DNA from: Cymodocea nodosa
Taxonomy: Eukaryota; Streptophyta; Magnoliopsida; Alismatales; Cymodoceaceae
Reading direction: 5' to 3'
Length of the DNA: 64,000 nucleotides
NCBI GenBank assembly: GCA_036874045.1
Contig: JAZBRI010000010.1
Coordinates: 2,004,001 to 2,068,000 of the forward strand
Positions 35,040 through 47,617 of the stretch are shown here, piece by piece. Below the pieces are notes generated by a model. That model was not told where the DNA came from and did not search any database. It was given only the letters and a program-made list of their open reading frames with translations. A program made the translations under genes and the position numbers. The number at the start of each line of letters is the position of its first letter. Within the stretch, counting starts at the first letter, position 1.

Positions 35040-36975
35040 TATTTGGGTTTGTTTTTATGCTTATATTAATAAATTCTTTTTAGAAGTAAACAAACAACCT
35101 TTCACACAAATTAGATATTAAGTCCAATTTGTATTTTTAACTACAAGTGCATAGTGTATATTGTATTTGTATGCAAGTACAGGTCAATCCCATAGAGATT
35201 GAGAAAGAATTGTGTACTATTTTGATTTTTATATTGGAGTTTAAATGTGTTTAGTTAAACACTCCATTGAGTTACAATTATTCAACGAACTTAGTTCGTG
35301 GAGTTATGGTTAACTCAATGGACTAACCTCGTGGACTTAAGTTAACTCCATGAGCCTACCTTTCCAGTTAAATACTGCTATTTATAGAGGAATTCGGTCA
35401 ACCATTGGGTGGTTCCACAAAATATAAATAACATCAATTAAGCACTTTAATGTTAGTTAATATTAGATTTGTCATTAAGCAACACTAATATTCAGATATT
35501 TCAAATAGTAACCATTAAAATCTTTAAGTATCTAGACGAATCAATTTCAATAAGCAATAAAACTATTTTCTCTTTTCTGAATCAAACAAACATAAAACAT
35601 TCACAATATTGACAATGATAACATTAATCACGATACAAAACAAACAATACAACACTTTAGTACTAAATGTAAACACAAATAATTTGTTGTTTTTGGTATT
35701 TTCGTTTTGATATGTTCTTGAAGATGAGCGAAAGGTGAAATGTAAAAACCTCTATTGATAGTACAAACTTTTGTCACTACATGTGACGTGATTACACCAT
35801 TGAAAACTTAATCACTTACAATCTTGCCTCCTCTCCCTATAGAATCGTGAACCAAGAATTGTAAGATGATCTCCTCTTCAACATACTGGTATTAACCTGA
35901 AACCAAGGCTAGAAACTTTATGATCTCTTGAGATAAGAGTCAATGCTTGGTGAAAATAGCTTCCCTTCTTGTGACGCGATCACTCCTCACAATGGTTGTC
36001 AGTCACCGTATTTGGCTTGGAATCGACCCAACATCTAGAAAGTATCCTCACAAACCTCTGATGGTTGGTGATTTTGGTGGTGTAGTTGTGGAGTTTCAGG
36101 GAACTTCCAACACTTCCTGCAGTTAGTGTGGTTCTCCACCTCTCTACACACATACTTTCTTCATCTTTCTCCTCTTCTTTTATATTTCTTTCAGTAGTAA
36201 CTACTTCTGCTTAAATGATCGGTTGGATTTCCTTCATTCACATCAACGATAGTGATTTCTTCTTCCTTCCACGAGTGAATTCCTAGTGATACGTGCAATC
36301 GTGGTTTTCCTTTGAATTTCCTATTTCTACAACTGCTATAGTGGCATATTAGAAAATAAATAGTTCGTGAAGTTAGTGTAACTCAACAAACTTACTTCAT
36401 TGATTTAACTATAAAACATGTGCAATAAAGAAATAACTTATAAGCTACTAACACAATGCGTTACCTTAGTGTATATTCAAGTAACTCAATGTCTATAGTT
36501 ATGATAACTTAACGAGTTATACATTTGCAGTTCACGTGACATAATAAAGCACTTAAATTCAACACGTGCATAATTCTAACTTAACGAGTTCAGATGTACA
36601 ACCTACAGTTTTTACTCACTAACTCAATGAGTTCTCACATGAACTTTTTACACCTTTAAACTTGTAACTTAACAAGTTGTTACTATATACCTGAATATTC
36701 TTTTAGCATTTAAAACATAACTGTTTGGTACATGAAATGTAAATCTCTGAAATAACAGACAATTCGGATACTTAAGAATTAAAAACCTGCAACTTACCAA
36801 CAGTTCAGAAATATACTTAATTAACGCTAATTCCTTGAAATTATGTAGATTCTTTCATTAAAGCATATAACAGTGCAATTATAACATAATGGCTTAATTC
36901 TCATATGATAAGATAAATATTATGCAATTAACCATCATTTAACCGTTAATATTATGCACTTTTTCATTTTAAACA
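35040..36975 (-). repeat. LTR shared by elements B (5' LTR) and C (3' LTR)
   Basis: Minus sense: starts TGTTTAAAATGAAAAAGT at 36975 and ends near 35040. Upstream lies the polypurine end of C (36976-36990); downstream lies the primer region of B. One LTR therefore serves two internal regions. Contains CTTTTATA (TATA box on minus, 36177-36184) and palindromes at 35250-35360 and 36360-36420. The left end is placed by comparison only. Confidence 0.78.
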
Positions 36976-38878
36976 CTTCTCCTATACTTAAATTTTGCTA
37001 GTCCCTTAGTAAACTACTAAGATTTAACTTGTTGGTCTTTCTAAAGTGCTAGAATTAATTCTTCATTTTTTCTTCAGAATACATAGATTAAATTACTATA
37101 AAGATATCCTCTCTTTTTTTCCAGTAATCTATTTTAACGTTATTTTCTCCTCTTCAACCTGCAAATATATTTAAACATATGCAAATTACATACAAAATAT
37201 ATTAGCATCACATAGGTGGTAATTATATTATCATGTTTTTCTTTTCAAACATCTGTATCTTGAATTTTCCAATATGATTTCCAAAATAAATTTTAACTAC
37301 ATATGAATCAAAGCACAATCCAACTCAATATGATTAAAACAAGAAGAATAATGAATTGTATCTCTAATAAACAACTTCAAAAGTCTAATCTAGATTCATA
37401 CTTTAGTAATCTTAGATAATAGAAAATATACTCCATTCAAAAGATTTCTGTATTTCACAAAACACTTTTATCTTTTCAAAATAGTATATGCATATTTGTA
37501 CTTTAAAAGTTAATTTGAAAAGCTTGAATCATACAAAAGCTTTCTAGTGTACTCATGTATCAAGCTTTCAGTCAACAATCCCATATCTGATCAGGATCTT
37601 AGGTTGCTAGATTTTAAGAGTCTTTTTTCAAGTCAACAATCCTTACAAGTACAAAAGGCTCGTGATCAAACAAGACAATAAACTCTCAAAGTTTTTCTCC
37701 TTTTTTCCTTTTTCAACATAGTATATATACATATTTCATTCATACAAATGCAATAAAACACAAATCTCATATAGTATTGCTTCCATAATTTACTGAAAAC
37801 ATGAATCCATATCAATAAGCTCATACTTTTTCTATAGTTTAATAAGATTTACACATAAATCATTCTATAAGTTTAATCGATCGAATTAAATGTATCATTG
37901 ATCATATGTATTTCATTTAATCCAAAAATCAACATTTCAGCTCTTTCAGGATTTCAGATAATTTACTAAGTTTCAATTAAGTATTCTGATTTCTTTTAAA
38001 ATCGTGAAACTGTTAAACTCATAAAATTCAGCAAAAACATAACATACTATATCCAAATTTGTATTAATAGTAAAATTTTGTAGCATCTTATATAAGATTC
38101 TAAATATAACATTCAAGCAGTTATAGTTCTTAAAAATTTTACAGTTTCAATTATCAGATAGTTACAGGAAATTTTTATTAGTTACAGCAAATTCATAAAA
38201 AAAATTTCAGTTTCCATAGAAATTTGCAACACAATTCTAACTCCTCTAATTAACAAAATTACTTGGCTTTAATCTAATTACCTCCCCCCCATACCTACAT
38301 TTTACGTTATCCTCAATGTAAAAGATTTTACAATAAATACAGTAAATGTTAGCAAGCATGAATATTGTTTCGTTGACTTAGCACCTAACTCAACGAACTT
38401 AATTCGTTGAGTTAATGAATAACTCCATGAGCTGAGTTTGAATGTAAATTCAGGATAAGTAATTAATTACATACCTTGTTCTTTTGTATCTTCTTCAATA
38501 TCTTTCAACTTTTGATTCTGAAAAACTTTTCATTCACACATAAAAGCAGAATATATAACAAAATAACATTTAACAACAAAACATAAATTGTTAAATTAGT
38601 GTCTTATGTGGAACCCAGACTCTTATGCCTTTGGTGGCTCACAAGTAAGCTAGTTGGTTTCCCAAAACAGATACCAACAAACTAGATTGATATTTTGTTT
38701 GCTTTTTTCTTTTCTAAAAATAAATGCAGAGTACACAACATTAAAAGTACAAAATCACAATTTAAGAACATGATTGAAAAGTAGTGACAAATGGAATAAA
38801 CATGTAAGTCCAAGCAAACTTTTTAGGCATAATTCTTCTTACTATTAATTTTGTTTTAATGCAATCTGCTTTCCTTTT
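36976..38878 (-). other. 3' non-coding module of element C
   Basis: No gene. It contains, from right to left, the hairpin pair (about 38600-38680), palindromes (38380-38440), internal purine tract with hairpin (38332-38281), the block shared with copia including the 72-nt motif (37642-37571), and the terminal polypurine tract (36990-36976). Confidence 0.68.
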
Positions 38879-39900
38879 TTACTTGTAAACTTGCAGTATG
38901 TTATCAATACTAAATATAAGTGTATTATCATTGATGAATTGAAATGCAGAAAGGGATCCTCTTCTGTTCCAAGATAATGTAGTTGTTATTATTTCTACAT
39001 ATATTTCAATATATTTCTCTTCCCACTTCCATTCATTTAGGTCTTTCATAGTCCATATTTTAAATTTCATCATTTCATCCCACCATTTTATCAGACATAA
39101 AGTAGGCTCATCATATTCATTATACCACATTCCTAACTGAATTTTATCATATTTTGCAAATGATGGTTTAGCTATATCACTAGGTATAGGTAATATTTCT
39201 ATAAAGTCGTCATCATAGCTATCTATACTTACTATGTATAAATCAGATCTAAATGCAATTGATATATCTGAAACTAAATATATATATCCATTAAGTATAA
39301 CATGTATGTTGTTAATTAATGCTTTCTGTCCTAGATATATCATAGTACTTTCAGTCCAAGATCTATTCAGAAAATTATTCACACTTAAACATAAATCTTC
39401 ATCCCAATTTCTAGTTGGTCTCCAGTAATACAATTTTTCAAAAATAGTCAAATTTTTATCAGAAAATGTTAAAGCTGACCCACAATTTTCAGTTGGTACT
39501 TTAAATCTATTAGGTCTTTCTATATTCCATTCTTTTCAAGTGATAGGATTTCTATCAAAACATTAGGTAACAAAATTGCATACATTGGTTTGGTTATATA
39601 AATAATTAATCATTCATCTATCCCCATAATATGATCTATTCCTTCTAATGTATTAGGTGGGATTCCAGTAGTTTCTTCCATATTTAGATATTCATAGCTG
39701 ATGGAACTACGATTAAATGACTTCCATAAAAATCCATCTCTAATATTAGTCATTTTTGCAGCCTGTAGTCTATGAAAATATTTTTCTCTAACACATTCTT
39801 TAATTTCCTTTGACACACAACACAATCTACATAGATCTTTAGCAAATAAGTTACTCAATACTTCCCTTAGTGCATCCAATGGTAATTTCATCAATTCCAT
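38879..39900 (-). pseudogene. F-box protein gene carried by element C
   Basis: Minus strand. 39900-39610 encodes MELMKLPLDALREVLSNLFA with KDLCRLCCVSKEIKECV, the F-box, and EETTGIPPNTLEGIDHIMG. 39451-38879 encodes the FBA-like C-terminal half (YYWRPTRNWDEDLCLSV, SDLYIVSIDSYDDDFIEILP, WKWEEKYIEIYVEI). Sequence and position match A and B, so the gene was present before the copies spread. Broken in a few places. Confidence 0.75.
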
Positions 39901-39962
39901 CTATTGTGATTCTATATAACATAAACAAAATTTAGTAGAGATAAATTAACATAGCTACTTAC

Positions 39963-40025
39963 ATACCCTCGTGGAGTTAGGTCATAACTTAATGGACTAA
40001 GTTCGTTGAGTTAATAACTCTACGA
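39963..40025. repeat. GTTGAGTTA palindrome between gag and F-box (C)
   Basis: TAACTTAATGGACTAAG followed by TTCGTTGAGTTAATAAC; same location as in A and B. Confidence 0.55.
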
Positions 40026-40129
40026 TATGACTAACTATAATTAAACTTACATATTTTTTTCTTTTTATATTTTTCTACTTACTATATTATACATAGTTGC
40101 TTCAGTTATACTACTTCATTCAGCTTCCC

Positions 40130-40405
40130 TCCCATAGGAGGTATCAATTTCATTAAGAGTTCTATTGACAAGGTTAGGTACTGCTTGCATTGGCAATCTT
40201 ACAATAGGTTTAACTTCTATTGGTTCCTTCTGTCTAGGGGGTATATTTCTATTCATATTTTGATTCTAAATGACAACATTTCCAAATACATGATCTAGAC
40301 GATTGTTTAATTGTTGAATTATCTTTTCTAACTTCTCTATTCTAGACCCTTGTTCAATTAATGCTTCATAACTTATATTTTTGTCATTTAATAATTTTTT
40401 CTGTG
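40130..40405 (-). pseudogene. gag C-terminal remnant of element C
   Basis: Minus strand, encodes NDKNISYEALIEQGSRIEKL and NNRLDHVFGN, matching A 15100-15260. Only this end of gag is recognisable in C, lying directly next to ORF-X sequence. Confidence 0.65.
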
Positions 40406-42400
40406 CTTCTCTCAACTTAGAGATAAAAACTACAGACCAATTAATTTGAATCTTGTTCACAACTGCATATGCGGCCCATTTAACAAACTGACTTAGTTCT
40501 ATATCATGGCCTTGTCATTGGTAGACATTTTTAATCAAAATGTTAGCTACCATGTGTGCTTTACCAATTAAGTACTTCAATCTATTTAATAATGGCACAC
40601 TAGGATTGATAACTAAATAGTCTTTTATCTCCTATTCTATCTACTCGACTATAGTTGTGCTCTCTAAAATTTCTATTCCTTCATTTTTCAATCTGAAAAT
40701 ATTGTGGAGAAGCTCTGGTGTTATCTATAGATTAGCTTGCTCCATGTTAGAAATTAATCCTCTTTCTCCTTCTCTCAAGTTGGCATAAAAACAAGGCACT
40801 AGATTTTCATATACTACATGCCCTCTTTGTTGAGAAATAAATTACAGTAGATCCTAGAACTCAAATAACTCCTTAATTTCCTGCATACCGTCGTAGTTTA
40901 CTAGTTTACTGTATATAATATCATCGTAGATTTTCATACCCCTTTATCTCTTGATATTTGTTATATGCTTCTTGACTCCAAAAGTGAACTTCATTTAGAA
41001 TAGTTGCTTCAGCTGGGTCAGGAATCTGAATTTGTTGCTTTAGAGGAGTTTGTTCTTGAATTTCTTCTTCAATTTGTTGAACCTGAGTTTGTTGGAAATT
41101 ATCCGGAGATTCCTGAATTTCAGTTCCTCTTTCTATCTATGGTGGAAAGCCAGTAGAACTCTCCACTCTTTCTTCTTGAATTCCTTCAAAAATTTGCTGA
41201 AGAATCTCTCCCTCTTCAATGGAATATGTCGAGTCATTTCCTTCTTATTCCATTTGTACTTGTTCAGCTTCTTCTCTTTCTTCTTCCTCCTAACTACTAA
41301 TCTGCAATGTTACTATTCTTTCTAATCTTGTGGCAGATTAGGTTGGAGTCACAAGCAAATCAGCTTCTACCTTAACTTCAATTTCTTCTCTTTGTACAGG
41401 CAGTAGACTAATTTCAGCCTATTTTTCTTCTTCTCTTTGCTGTTGTTGTTGCTGCTCCTGCTCCTCCTCAGATTCAGATAGCAGATTAACAAAAATGGGC
41501 TCTTTAGACCCTTCTAATAGTCTAAGCTCAAGTTTAATCTCTGCTTGAACTTCAGGCACTATCTCTTTTCCTTTCCTTTTCCTTAATAACTGTGCCTGAT
41601 CTTCCTCTTCCTCCTCTAAGATTAAATCTACAAAAATAGGCTCTACAGACCCTCAAGCCATAGGTATTAGCTCTTCCTATTTTACTTTTTCTATAATTAC
41701 TAGTCTCGAATGACCATCTTTAGTTTCTTTTACAGCCATTGATTTAACTGCTTCTTGATGTTGTTCAACTTTAATTTTACACTAGGCCTTCAACTTATTT
41801 GCGGCCTTTCTCTTGTAGAGTGCATCATATAGTAAATGCGTCTTTGCCACAGCCATATCTTTAGAATTTCCTTGGCTTTTAGCAACTTTAACAAGCTTTG
41901 CAAATTCTCTCCATTCCTCTAGCATCGATGGCCCCAAAAATACTACTCTTCCTAACGGCCTTGGTAGTGGAATGGATGGTCCTAGCTGTTATTCTTCAGA
42001 AACTAGTTTTTCAACAGCCAACTCTTCAACTGCAAGTTCTTCAACTGCTCTCCTCTATTGTTGTTGCCGCCTAATTACACCCCTTGCACATTCAGCAATT
42101 TCTCGTAAGAACCATAATCTGGACTTGCACTAGATTAACTCTAGGGCAACCTCGTTGTTTGGCCTGATTTTTCTCTCTATTCACAACTACTTCTGTAGCT
42201 ACTTTGATTCTCATTTCTATAATTTGAAGTATGCTAATATCTAAATCTACCAAAACTTTTCTCCAATAGAAGATATCAGATTCTACCTTTTCTAGTTCTT
42301 TTTCCCTTGTCGTGTTTTTGATCTTTTGTTTGGCATGCCATTCCTCGAACTCATTGAGAAATCTTGTGGTGTCAACTTCTTCCCAAAACTCAAGCGTCAT
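40406..42400 (-). pseudogene. ORF-X of element C
   Basis: Start at 42400: MTLEFWEEVDTTRFLNEFEE, then KQKIKNTTREKELEKVESD and FYWRKVLVDLD, a charged helical N-terminus. A Glu/Gln-rich linker covers about 41900-41200. The conserved C-terminal domain begins near 41000 and ends in NKIQINWSVVFISKLREA (40460-40400). It is the best copy for defining the N-terminus of this protein. Broken. Confidence 0.65.
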
Positions 42401-42584
42401 CTTGTCTTCATGGCGTTACGGAATGGAATGGAATCACTTTGATCTCTATTGTTCTAAGTTCTAAATGATTTCTACGGATAATGCCCCCAAATACTAAGTT
42501 TTAGTATAAATAAACCCTAAGTCTGTGGCAGGTAATCAGGTCATTTTCCCACACAAACTCCCGCTCTCTCACTTACCTCTCTGT

Positions 42585-42905
42585 CGAGTTACAATTAACT
42601 CCATGGACTAAGTTCGTGAACTTAACTGCAATACTTCATTGAGTTACAGTTAACTCAATAGAGTAAGTTCATTAACTTATCTTAGACTCAACAGAGTAAG
42701 TTCATTGAGTTAAGCATAACTCAATAGACTTCTCGTAAAGTTATAACTAATAAAAATACTTATAATAATAATTTTTAATTTAGTCAAGACCGAAGAATTT
42801 TCGGTCTAACTGATTCTTAATTTTTCAACAGTTTAGAATTTCGATCAAACTGTAATATTCTTCGATTGCACCAAAATTAAATACTTTTTTCTTTTTTTTT
42901 CCTAC
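42585..42905. repeat. Palindrome cluster and hairpin array of element C
   Basis: GTTGAGTTA palindromes at 42585-42735 and CGGTTTAACCG-type units at 42770-42905 (for example TTCGGTCTAACTGA). Same order as A and B. Confidence 0.55.
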
Positions 42906-43285
42906 CAGTTATCTATCTATATGTATAAAAACTCGAACAATTATCTAACTCTTCGATTTTCATTACCGAATATACATGGAAAACACGTGACAACTTAAAA
43001 CATTAAAAACACACGTGCAGATAACTTAACTATACGAGTTTTTAACATAACTCTTCGACTAAATCGAAATGTTAACTATCCGAAAGTTTAACTATCTGAA
43101 AATCTAACTATCCAAAAACTTTAATTATCTGAAAACTTTAACTATCCGAAAGTTAACTATCTGAAATTTTAAATGAAACTTTCCGATAACTTGTCAACAT
43201 TTAATTATGTGACTATTATACTTAGAAAACATTATTTAGACTTATTTAAAAACTTTAATAAAGCATTTATCATCAAAACAAAATT
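42906..43285. repeat. LTR-derived stretch with tandem AACTATCCGAAAG repeats
   Basis: Sequence here is not expected between pol and ORF-X. 42920-43070 resembles U3 of the LTR inside Harbinger 1 (24110-24300, opposite strand). 43071-43195 is a tandem series of about six diverged units TTTAACTATCCGAAA, the motif of the U3 hairpin. It looks like a fragment of a related LTR. Confidence 0.5.
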
Positions 43286-43289
43286 TCTA

Positions 43290-45151
43290 ACATTGTCCTA
43301 TTTCAAAGGTTTTTGGAATAATTTTCTTGTCATGCTAGAACTTCATTTTATCTTTTTCTTTTATAGTTTTTGAATAAGCTTCATTCCTAAATTCTTCTAA
43401 TTCAATCAATTACATTTTCCTATTTTCAACAGCTTGATTTAAATTAGTGTTCAGAGTTTTTAACACCCAATAAGTTCTATGTTCAATTTCAGCTAGTAAA
43501 TGGTAACTTTTTCCATATACTAATCTAAAAGGTGACATACCTAAGCTTATCTTATAAGCAGCTCTATAAGCCTAAAGTGTATCTATTAATCAATTAGCCA
43601 AATCTTTTCTAGTAGGATTTACTACTTTTTCTAATATTAACTTAATTTGTTTGTTTGCCCTTTCCACTTGTCCACTTGTTTGTGGATGATATGATGTTGC
43701 AATTTTGTGATTTACTCTATATTTCTTCATTATAGCTTTAAAACTTCTATTACAGAAATGAGTTCCTCTATCACTAATAATAGCTTTAGGTATTCCAAAT
43801 CTAGCAATTATATCAGTTCTTTTAAAATGTATTACCACTTTATTGTCATTAGTTTTTGTAGGATTAGCTTCTATCCATTTAGATACATAATCCACCCCCA
43901 ACAATATATAATTAAATTGATTAGACATAGGAAATGGACCCATAAAATATATTCCCCACACATCAAAGATTTCAACCTCAACAATAGAATTCAAAGGCAT
44001 CATATTCCTCTTTGATATTCTTCCTATTTGTTAGCATATTGAACAACTTAAACAGTATTTATGAGCATCTTTGAATAGTGTTGGCCAATAAAATCCACAT
44101 TGCAGAATTTTGGCAGTAGTTTTCACTGAACCAAAATGTCCTCCACATGATTGGTCATGGTAGAAAGATAGTATGCTATGATATTCAATTTCTAGAACAC
44201 ACCTCCTTAAAACCAGATCAAGACATTTCTTAAATAAGTATGAGTCTTCCCAATAGTAACATTTTACTCTTGAAAAGAACAATTTCTTATCCTATCTATT
44301 CCAATCCTTAGGTGTTAAACCAGTAACTAAGCAATTAACTATGTCTACATACCAAGGCATTGTGTTGATGGTCATTAATTGTTTATCAGGAAAATTATCC
44401 TTAATTTCAATATTTTATTTTTCTATTTGTAATCTTGATAAATAATCTATTACTACATTCTTACAACCTTTTTTATCTTTAATTTCCAAATCAAATTCTT
44501 GTAATAATAATATCCATCAGATCAACCTAGGTTTAGTCTCTTTCTTTGCTATTAGGTGTTTTAAAGCTGAATGATTCGTTTATACTATGACTTTAGCTCC
44601 AATCAGATATGATCTAAACGTTTCTAAGGCAAACACAGTAGCTAACAATTCTTTTTCAGTAGTAGTATAATTAACTTGAGCACCATTTAATGTTTTGCTT
44701 GCATAATGAATCACACTAGGAGATTTTTCTATCTTTTGTCCTAGCCCTGCTCCTATAGCAAAATCAAATGCATCGCACATTAATTCAAATGGATGGCTCC
44801 AATCAGGTGCTTGTATTATAAGAGTTGAAATTAAGCTAGTTTTAAGCTTGAAAAATGCTTCTTTGCAATTTTTATCAAAGTTGAATGAGACATCTTTTAA
44901 TAGATTAGTTAAAGGTCTAGCTATTTTGCAAAAATCTTTAATAAATCTTATATAAAATCCAGCATGTCCTAAAAATGATCTAATATCTTTTACTGATTTA
45001 AGTTCTGGTAGATTAGAAATTACTTCTATTTTAGCTTTATATACTTCCAGCCCTTTCTTTGGAACATGTCCCAAGACTATTCCTTGTTTAACCATGAAGT
45101 GACATTTTTCCCAATTTAAAATCAGATTTTTTTCCACACAACGTTTTAATA
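43290..45151 (-). pseudogene. pol: pol of element C, integrase to RT part
   Basis: Minus strand. Integrase 44282-43590: [67 protein letters not shown]. RNase H and RT C-terminal part 45137-44580: NWEKCHFMVKQGIVLGHV, IRSFLGHAGFYIRFIKDF, FELMCDAFDFAIGAGLGQ, YTTTEKELLATVFAL. Continues beyond the copia insertion at 57233. Broken. Confidence 0.85.
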
Positions 45152-45156
45152 CTTGA

Positions 45157-46760
45157 TGTTGAGTATTTTTGTTTTGATGATGTGTGCTAATTGAAAATAA
45201 TCATATTTGCTCAATTACTATTGCTTGTGAAAAGAAATTAAAATCATCAATTAATACAGAAAAAGCTTACTGATATAAATACTTGTCTGTATTGGATCTA
45301 AAGTTAATAACTAGTCGTTTCGTTGCATTAATTTCTCATTTAGCTAAACGTTAATTTAACGTGTGTTTCTATTGAAAAGCATGATATGTTTTAAAGTTAT
45401 ATCTTCTGTATCATGAACAGTGCACGTTTAGACAACTCGTTAAGTTAGAGTTTTGTTTGTATAGAGGTCACGTGAGAACTCGTTAAGTTAGAGGCTTAAA
45501 GGTTAAAATAAGTCACATGATAACTCGTTAAGTTAGTGAGTAAAAGAAGAGATGAACTAGTTAAGTTAGTGTTATATATGTGGTGAAATTATAAGTTACG
45601 AATGTTGTATTGTATCACGTGAGGTGCACATGTTTAACTCATCAAGTTAACATAACTAAACGCGTTAAGTTGCTATAATGAACACTAAGGCAATGCGTTA
45701 GGTTAGCGTTATAAACTTAAGTTGTTATTTTTGCACGTGGTAAAATTCTTATTATAAAAACATTTGTTTATTACTGGTTCGTTGAGTTATCATAAAACAA
45801 TGGAGATGGTTCGTTGAGTTACCATAACACAACGGAGATGGTTCGTTGAATTAGCATAACACCACGGACTTAGTTCGTTGAGTTAACTACAGTACTTGTC
45901 ACGTGAAATGGCACATGAGGAACTCGTTAAGTTAGAAACGTTACGTTATATATATACTTGTGTTACTCGTTTAGTTAACATTAAAGTAACGACATCTTAT
46001 TACACTGATGAAAAACTTTTGGACGAGAAAGTTTATTTTGCAAGAAATTTTTCAGAGACCCAAGACTGATGATTAAAGAAAATTCGAAATATAAATGTGG
46101 GTTAGAACGTGTGTGTTTCGATGAAGGAAAAAGAAAAGACGTGGAGAAGTGGAAAACTAGTGGTGGTTAAACGTGAAGGATATGCATGAAATGAAGATAC
46201 AGTATAAAAGGCATAGAATTCTCGTTGATCAATTTATCCTTGCACACAAAAAGAAAAATCTTTTCGAGCATCAAACCATCCCTGCACACCAAAAGAAAAA
46301 TCTTTTTCAGGGATGAAAAACACCTTCTCGGGGAAAATCTCTCAAGTGGAAGAAAGTTCAGTGAAGCATAAAAAGGTAAGATTTTCGTCACTCAAGATTT
46401 GAAGTATCAGAAGAAAGCAAATTCGGTGAAGCATGAAAAGACAAGATATTCGTCACTGAAGAATTGCTAAAGAAGAAGAAGAAAGATCTCAAACAGGGAG
46501 AAAAGTTTTAAATTCCGCAAATTAGTTTTCTCTATTTGTAGTTATGAAATTGTTTAGATGATATATGGTATCAAAATATAATTGCATCTACAAATTCTGA
46601 GGAGAATTGAATTGTATATTGTAATTAAAACCTTGAATAAAAATGATTTTATAAAAACAATGTCTCGACTTGTTTTTGAGATTTAAAGTTTCAATTATAT
46701 TTTAGAAAATATTAAAAATACACAATTCACCCCCCTCTTGTGTAGCCATACGATCCTACA
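45157..46760 (+). repeat. 5' LTR of the copia element
   Basis: Starts TGTTGAGTATTTTTG and ends GATCCTACA. 45320-45930 holds many copies of CTCGTTAAGTTAG and GTTCGTTGAGTTA/TAACACAACGGA palindromes; TATAAAAG at 46203-46210; a direct repeat of AAAAGAAAAATCTTTT near 46250 and 46290. Confidence 0.88.
45320..45930. repeat. Palindrome cluster in the copia U3
   Basis: Two motif sets: AACTCGTTAAGTTAG repeated about six times, and TTCGTTGAGTTA with ACAACGGAGATGG repeated three or four times (45775-45880). The second is the same motif as in the gypsy LTRs and spacers. Conserved palindromes upstream of the TATA box are a known trait of Sireviruses. Confidence 0.6.
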
Positions 46761-46762
46761 AG

Positions 46763-46774
46763 TGGTATCAGAGC
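46763..46774 (+). other. Primer binding site, initiator tRNA-Met type
   Basis: TGGTATCAGAGC, the standard plant copia primer site complementary to the 3' end of tRNA-iMet, two bases after the LTR end. Confidence 0.9.
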
Positions 46775-46961
46775 TTTGTTAATAATCTTTGATATAAAAT
46801 CGATACCAACTTATTTAATATCAATGTTTATTCTACCTTCCTTGTTTTTAAACAGAAATTAATATCTGAGCATACGTTTAACTCTATTGATTTAAGGCTC
46901 AAGTTGTTTTAAACCTTTTAGAATGTTTAAAATCAAATAGGTTGAAAAATCTAAGGTAAAA

Positions 46962-47567
46962 TGGCTAACTGGAAATGGTAATTTTTCTTTATATGAAGTC
47001 TAAAATCTTAATCGTCCTCATTTATTTGATCGAATACATTTTGAATATTGGAAATATAGGATGACTGTTTTTCTTCAAAGTATAGATCATAAGTTGTGGT
47101 TCATGATTTCTAAACCATATACTCCGTTAACTACTCCTTATAATACTTGGACAATTACTGAAAAAGAAAATGAAACTCTGAATGCTAAGGGCTTAAATAT
47201 TTTATTTTGTGCATTGAGTTATGAACAGTTCATTAAAGTGTCGGCATATAAATCTGCTTATGAGGTGTGGCATGCATTAGAAGTTTCACATGAAGGTACT
47301 TCTCAAGTTAAAGAGACAAAAATAAACATGTTGATTCATAAATATGAACTCTTTAAGATGCATCAAGACGAAAATATTTCTAAGATGTTTTCCAGATTTC
47401 TTGATATCATAAACTCATTAAAATGTTTAGAAAAGAATTTTGAACAGAAGGATTTGGTGAGGAAAATTCTCAGATCCCAAAGTTCTAAATGGTCTCAAAA
47501 AGTAACATCAATTGAGGAATCACGAGATTTAAATGTTTATACTATGAATGAACTTATAGGAATTTAA
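46962..47567 (+). pseudogene. gag: gag of the copia element, N-terminal part
   Basis: A likely start is ATGGCTAACTGG at 46962; the long open part is 47061-47567 with 168 residues. It has the copia gag pattern (Retrotran_gag/UBN2): ESRMTVFLQ-like beginning, YEVWHALEVSHEGTSQVKET, YELFKMHQDENISKMFSRF, LDIINSLKCL, VRKILRSQSSKWSQKVTSIE. Forms the particle. Continues into 47618-49219. Broken. Confidence 0.82.
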
Positions 47568-47617
47568 CAGCTTATGAAGTTCAATTAAATGAATCACTAA
47601 GTCACAACAAACTAAAA

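Larger units (their letters stand above)
1..36975 (-). mobile_element. Athila-like Ty3/gypsy element B, broken, interrupted by nested insertions
   Basis: Minus-strand LTR element running from its 5' LTR (35040-36975) leftwards out of the window. Order in transcription sense: LTR, zinc-knuckle and acidic region (about 34900-33990), pol (33930-30230), hairpin arrays (30125-29620), ORF-X (29454-27908, continuing at 21463-20950), spacer, gag (3398-1190), F-box (993-1). Its 3' LTR lies outside the window. It is interrupted by Harbinger 1, by element A and by a solo LTR. The reading frames are broken in many places. The order pol, ORF-X, gag, F-box equals that of element A, so it is a family trait. 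Confidence 0.85.

Noticed and set aside
43707-44015. Plus-strand ORF of 102 codons (similar one at 9917-10240)
   Set aside because: Antisense shadow of the integrase core; the resemblance between the two follows from integrase homology.
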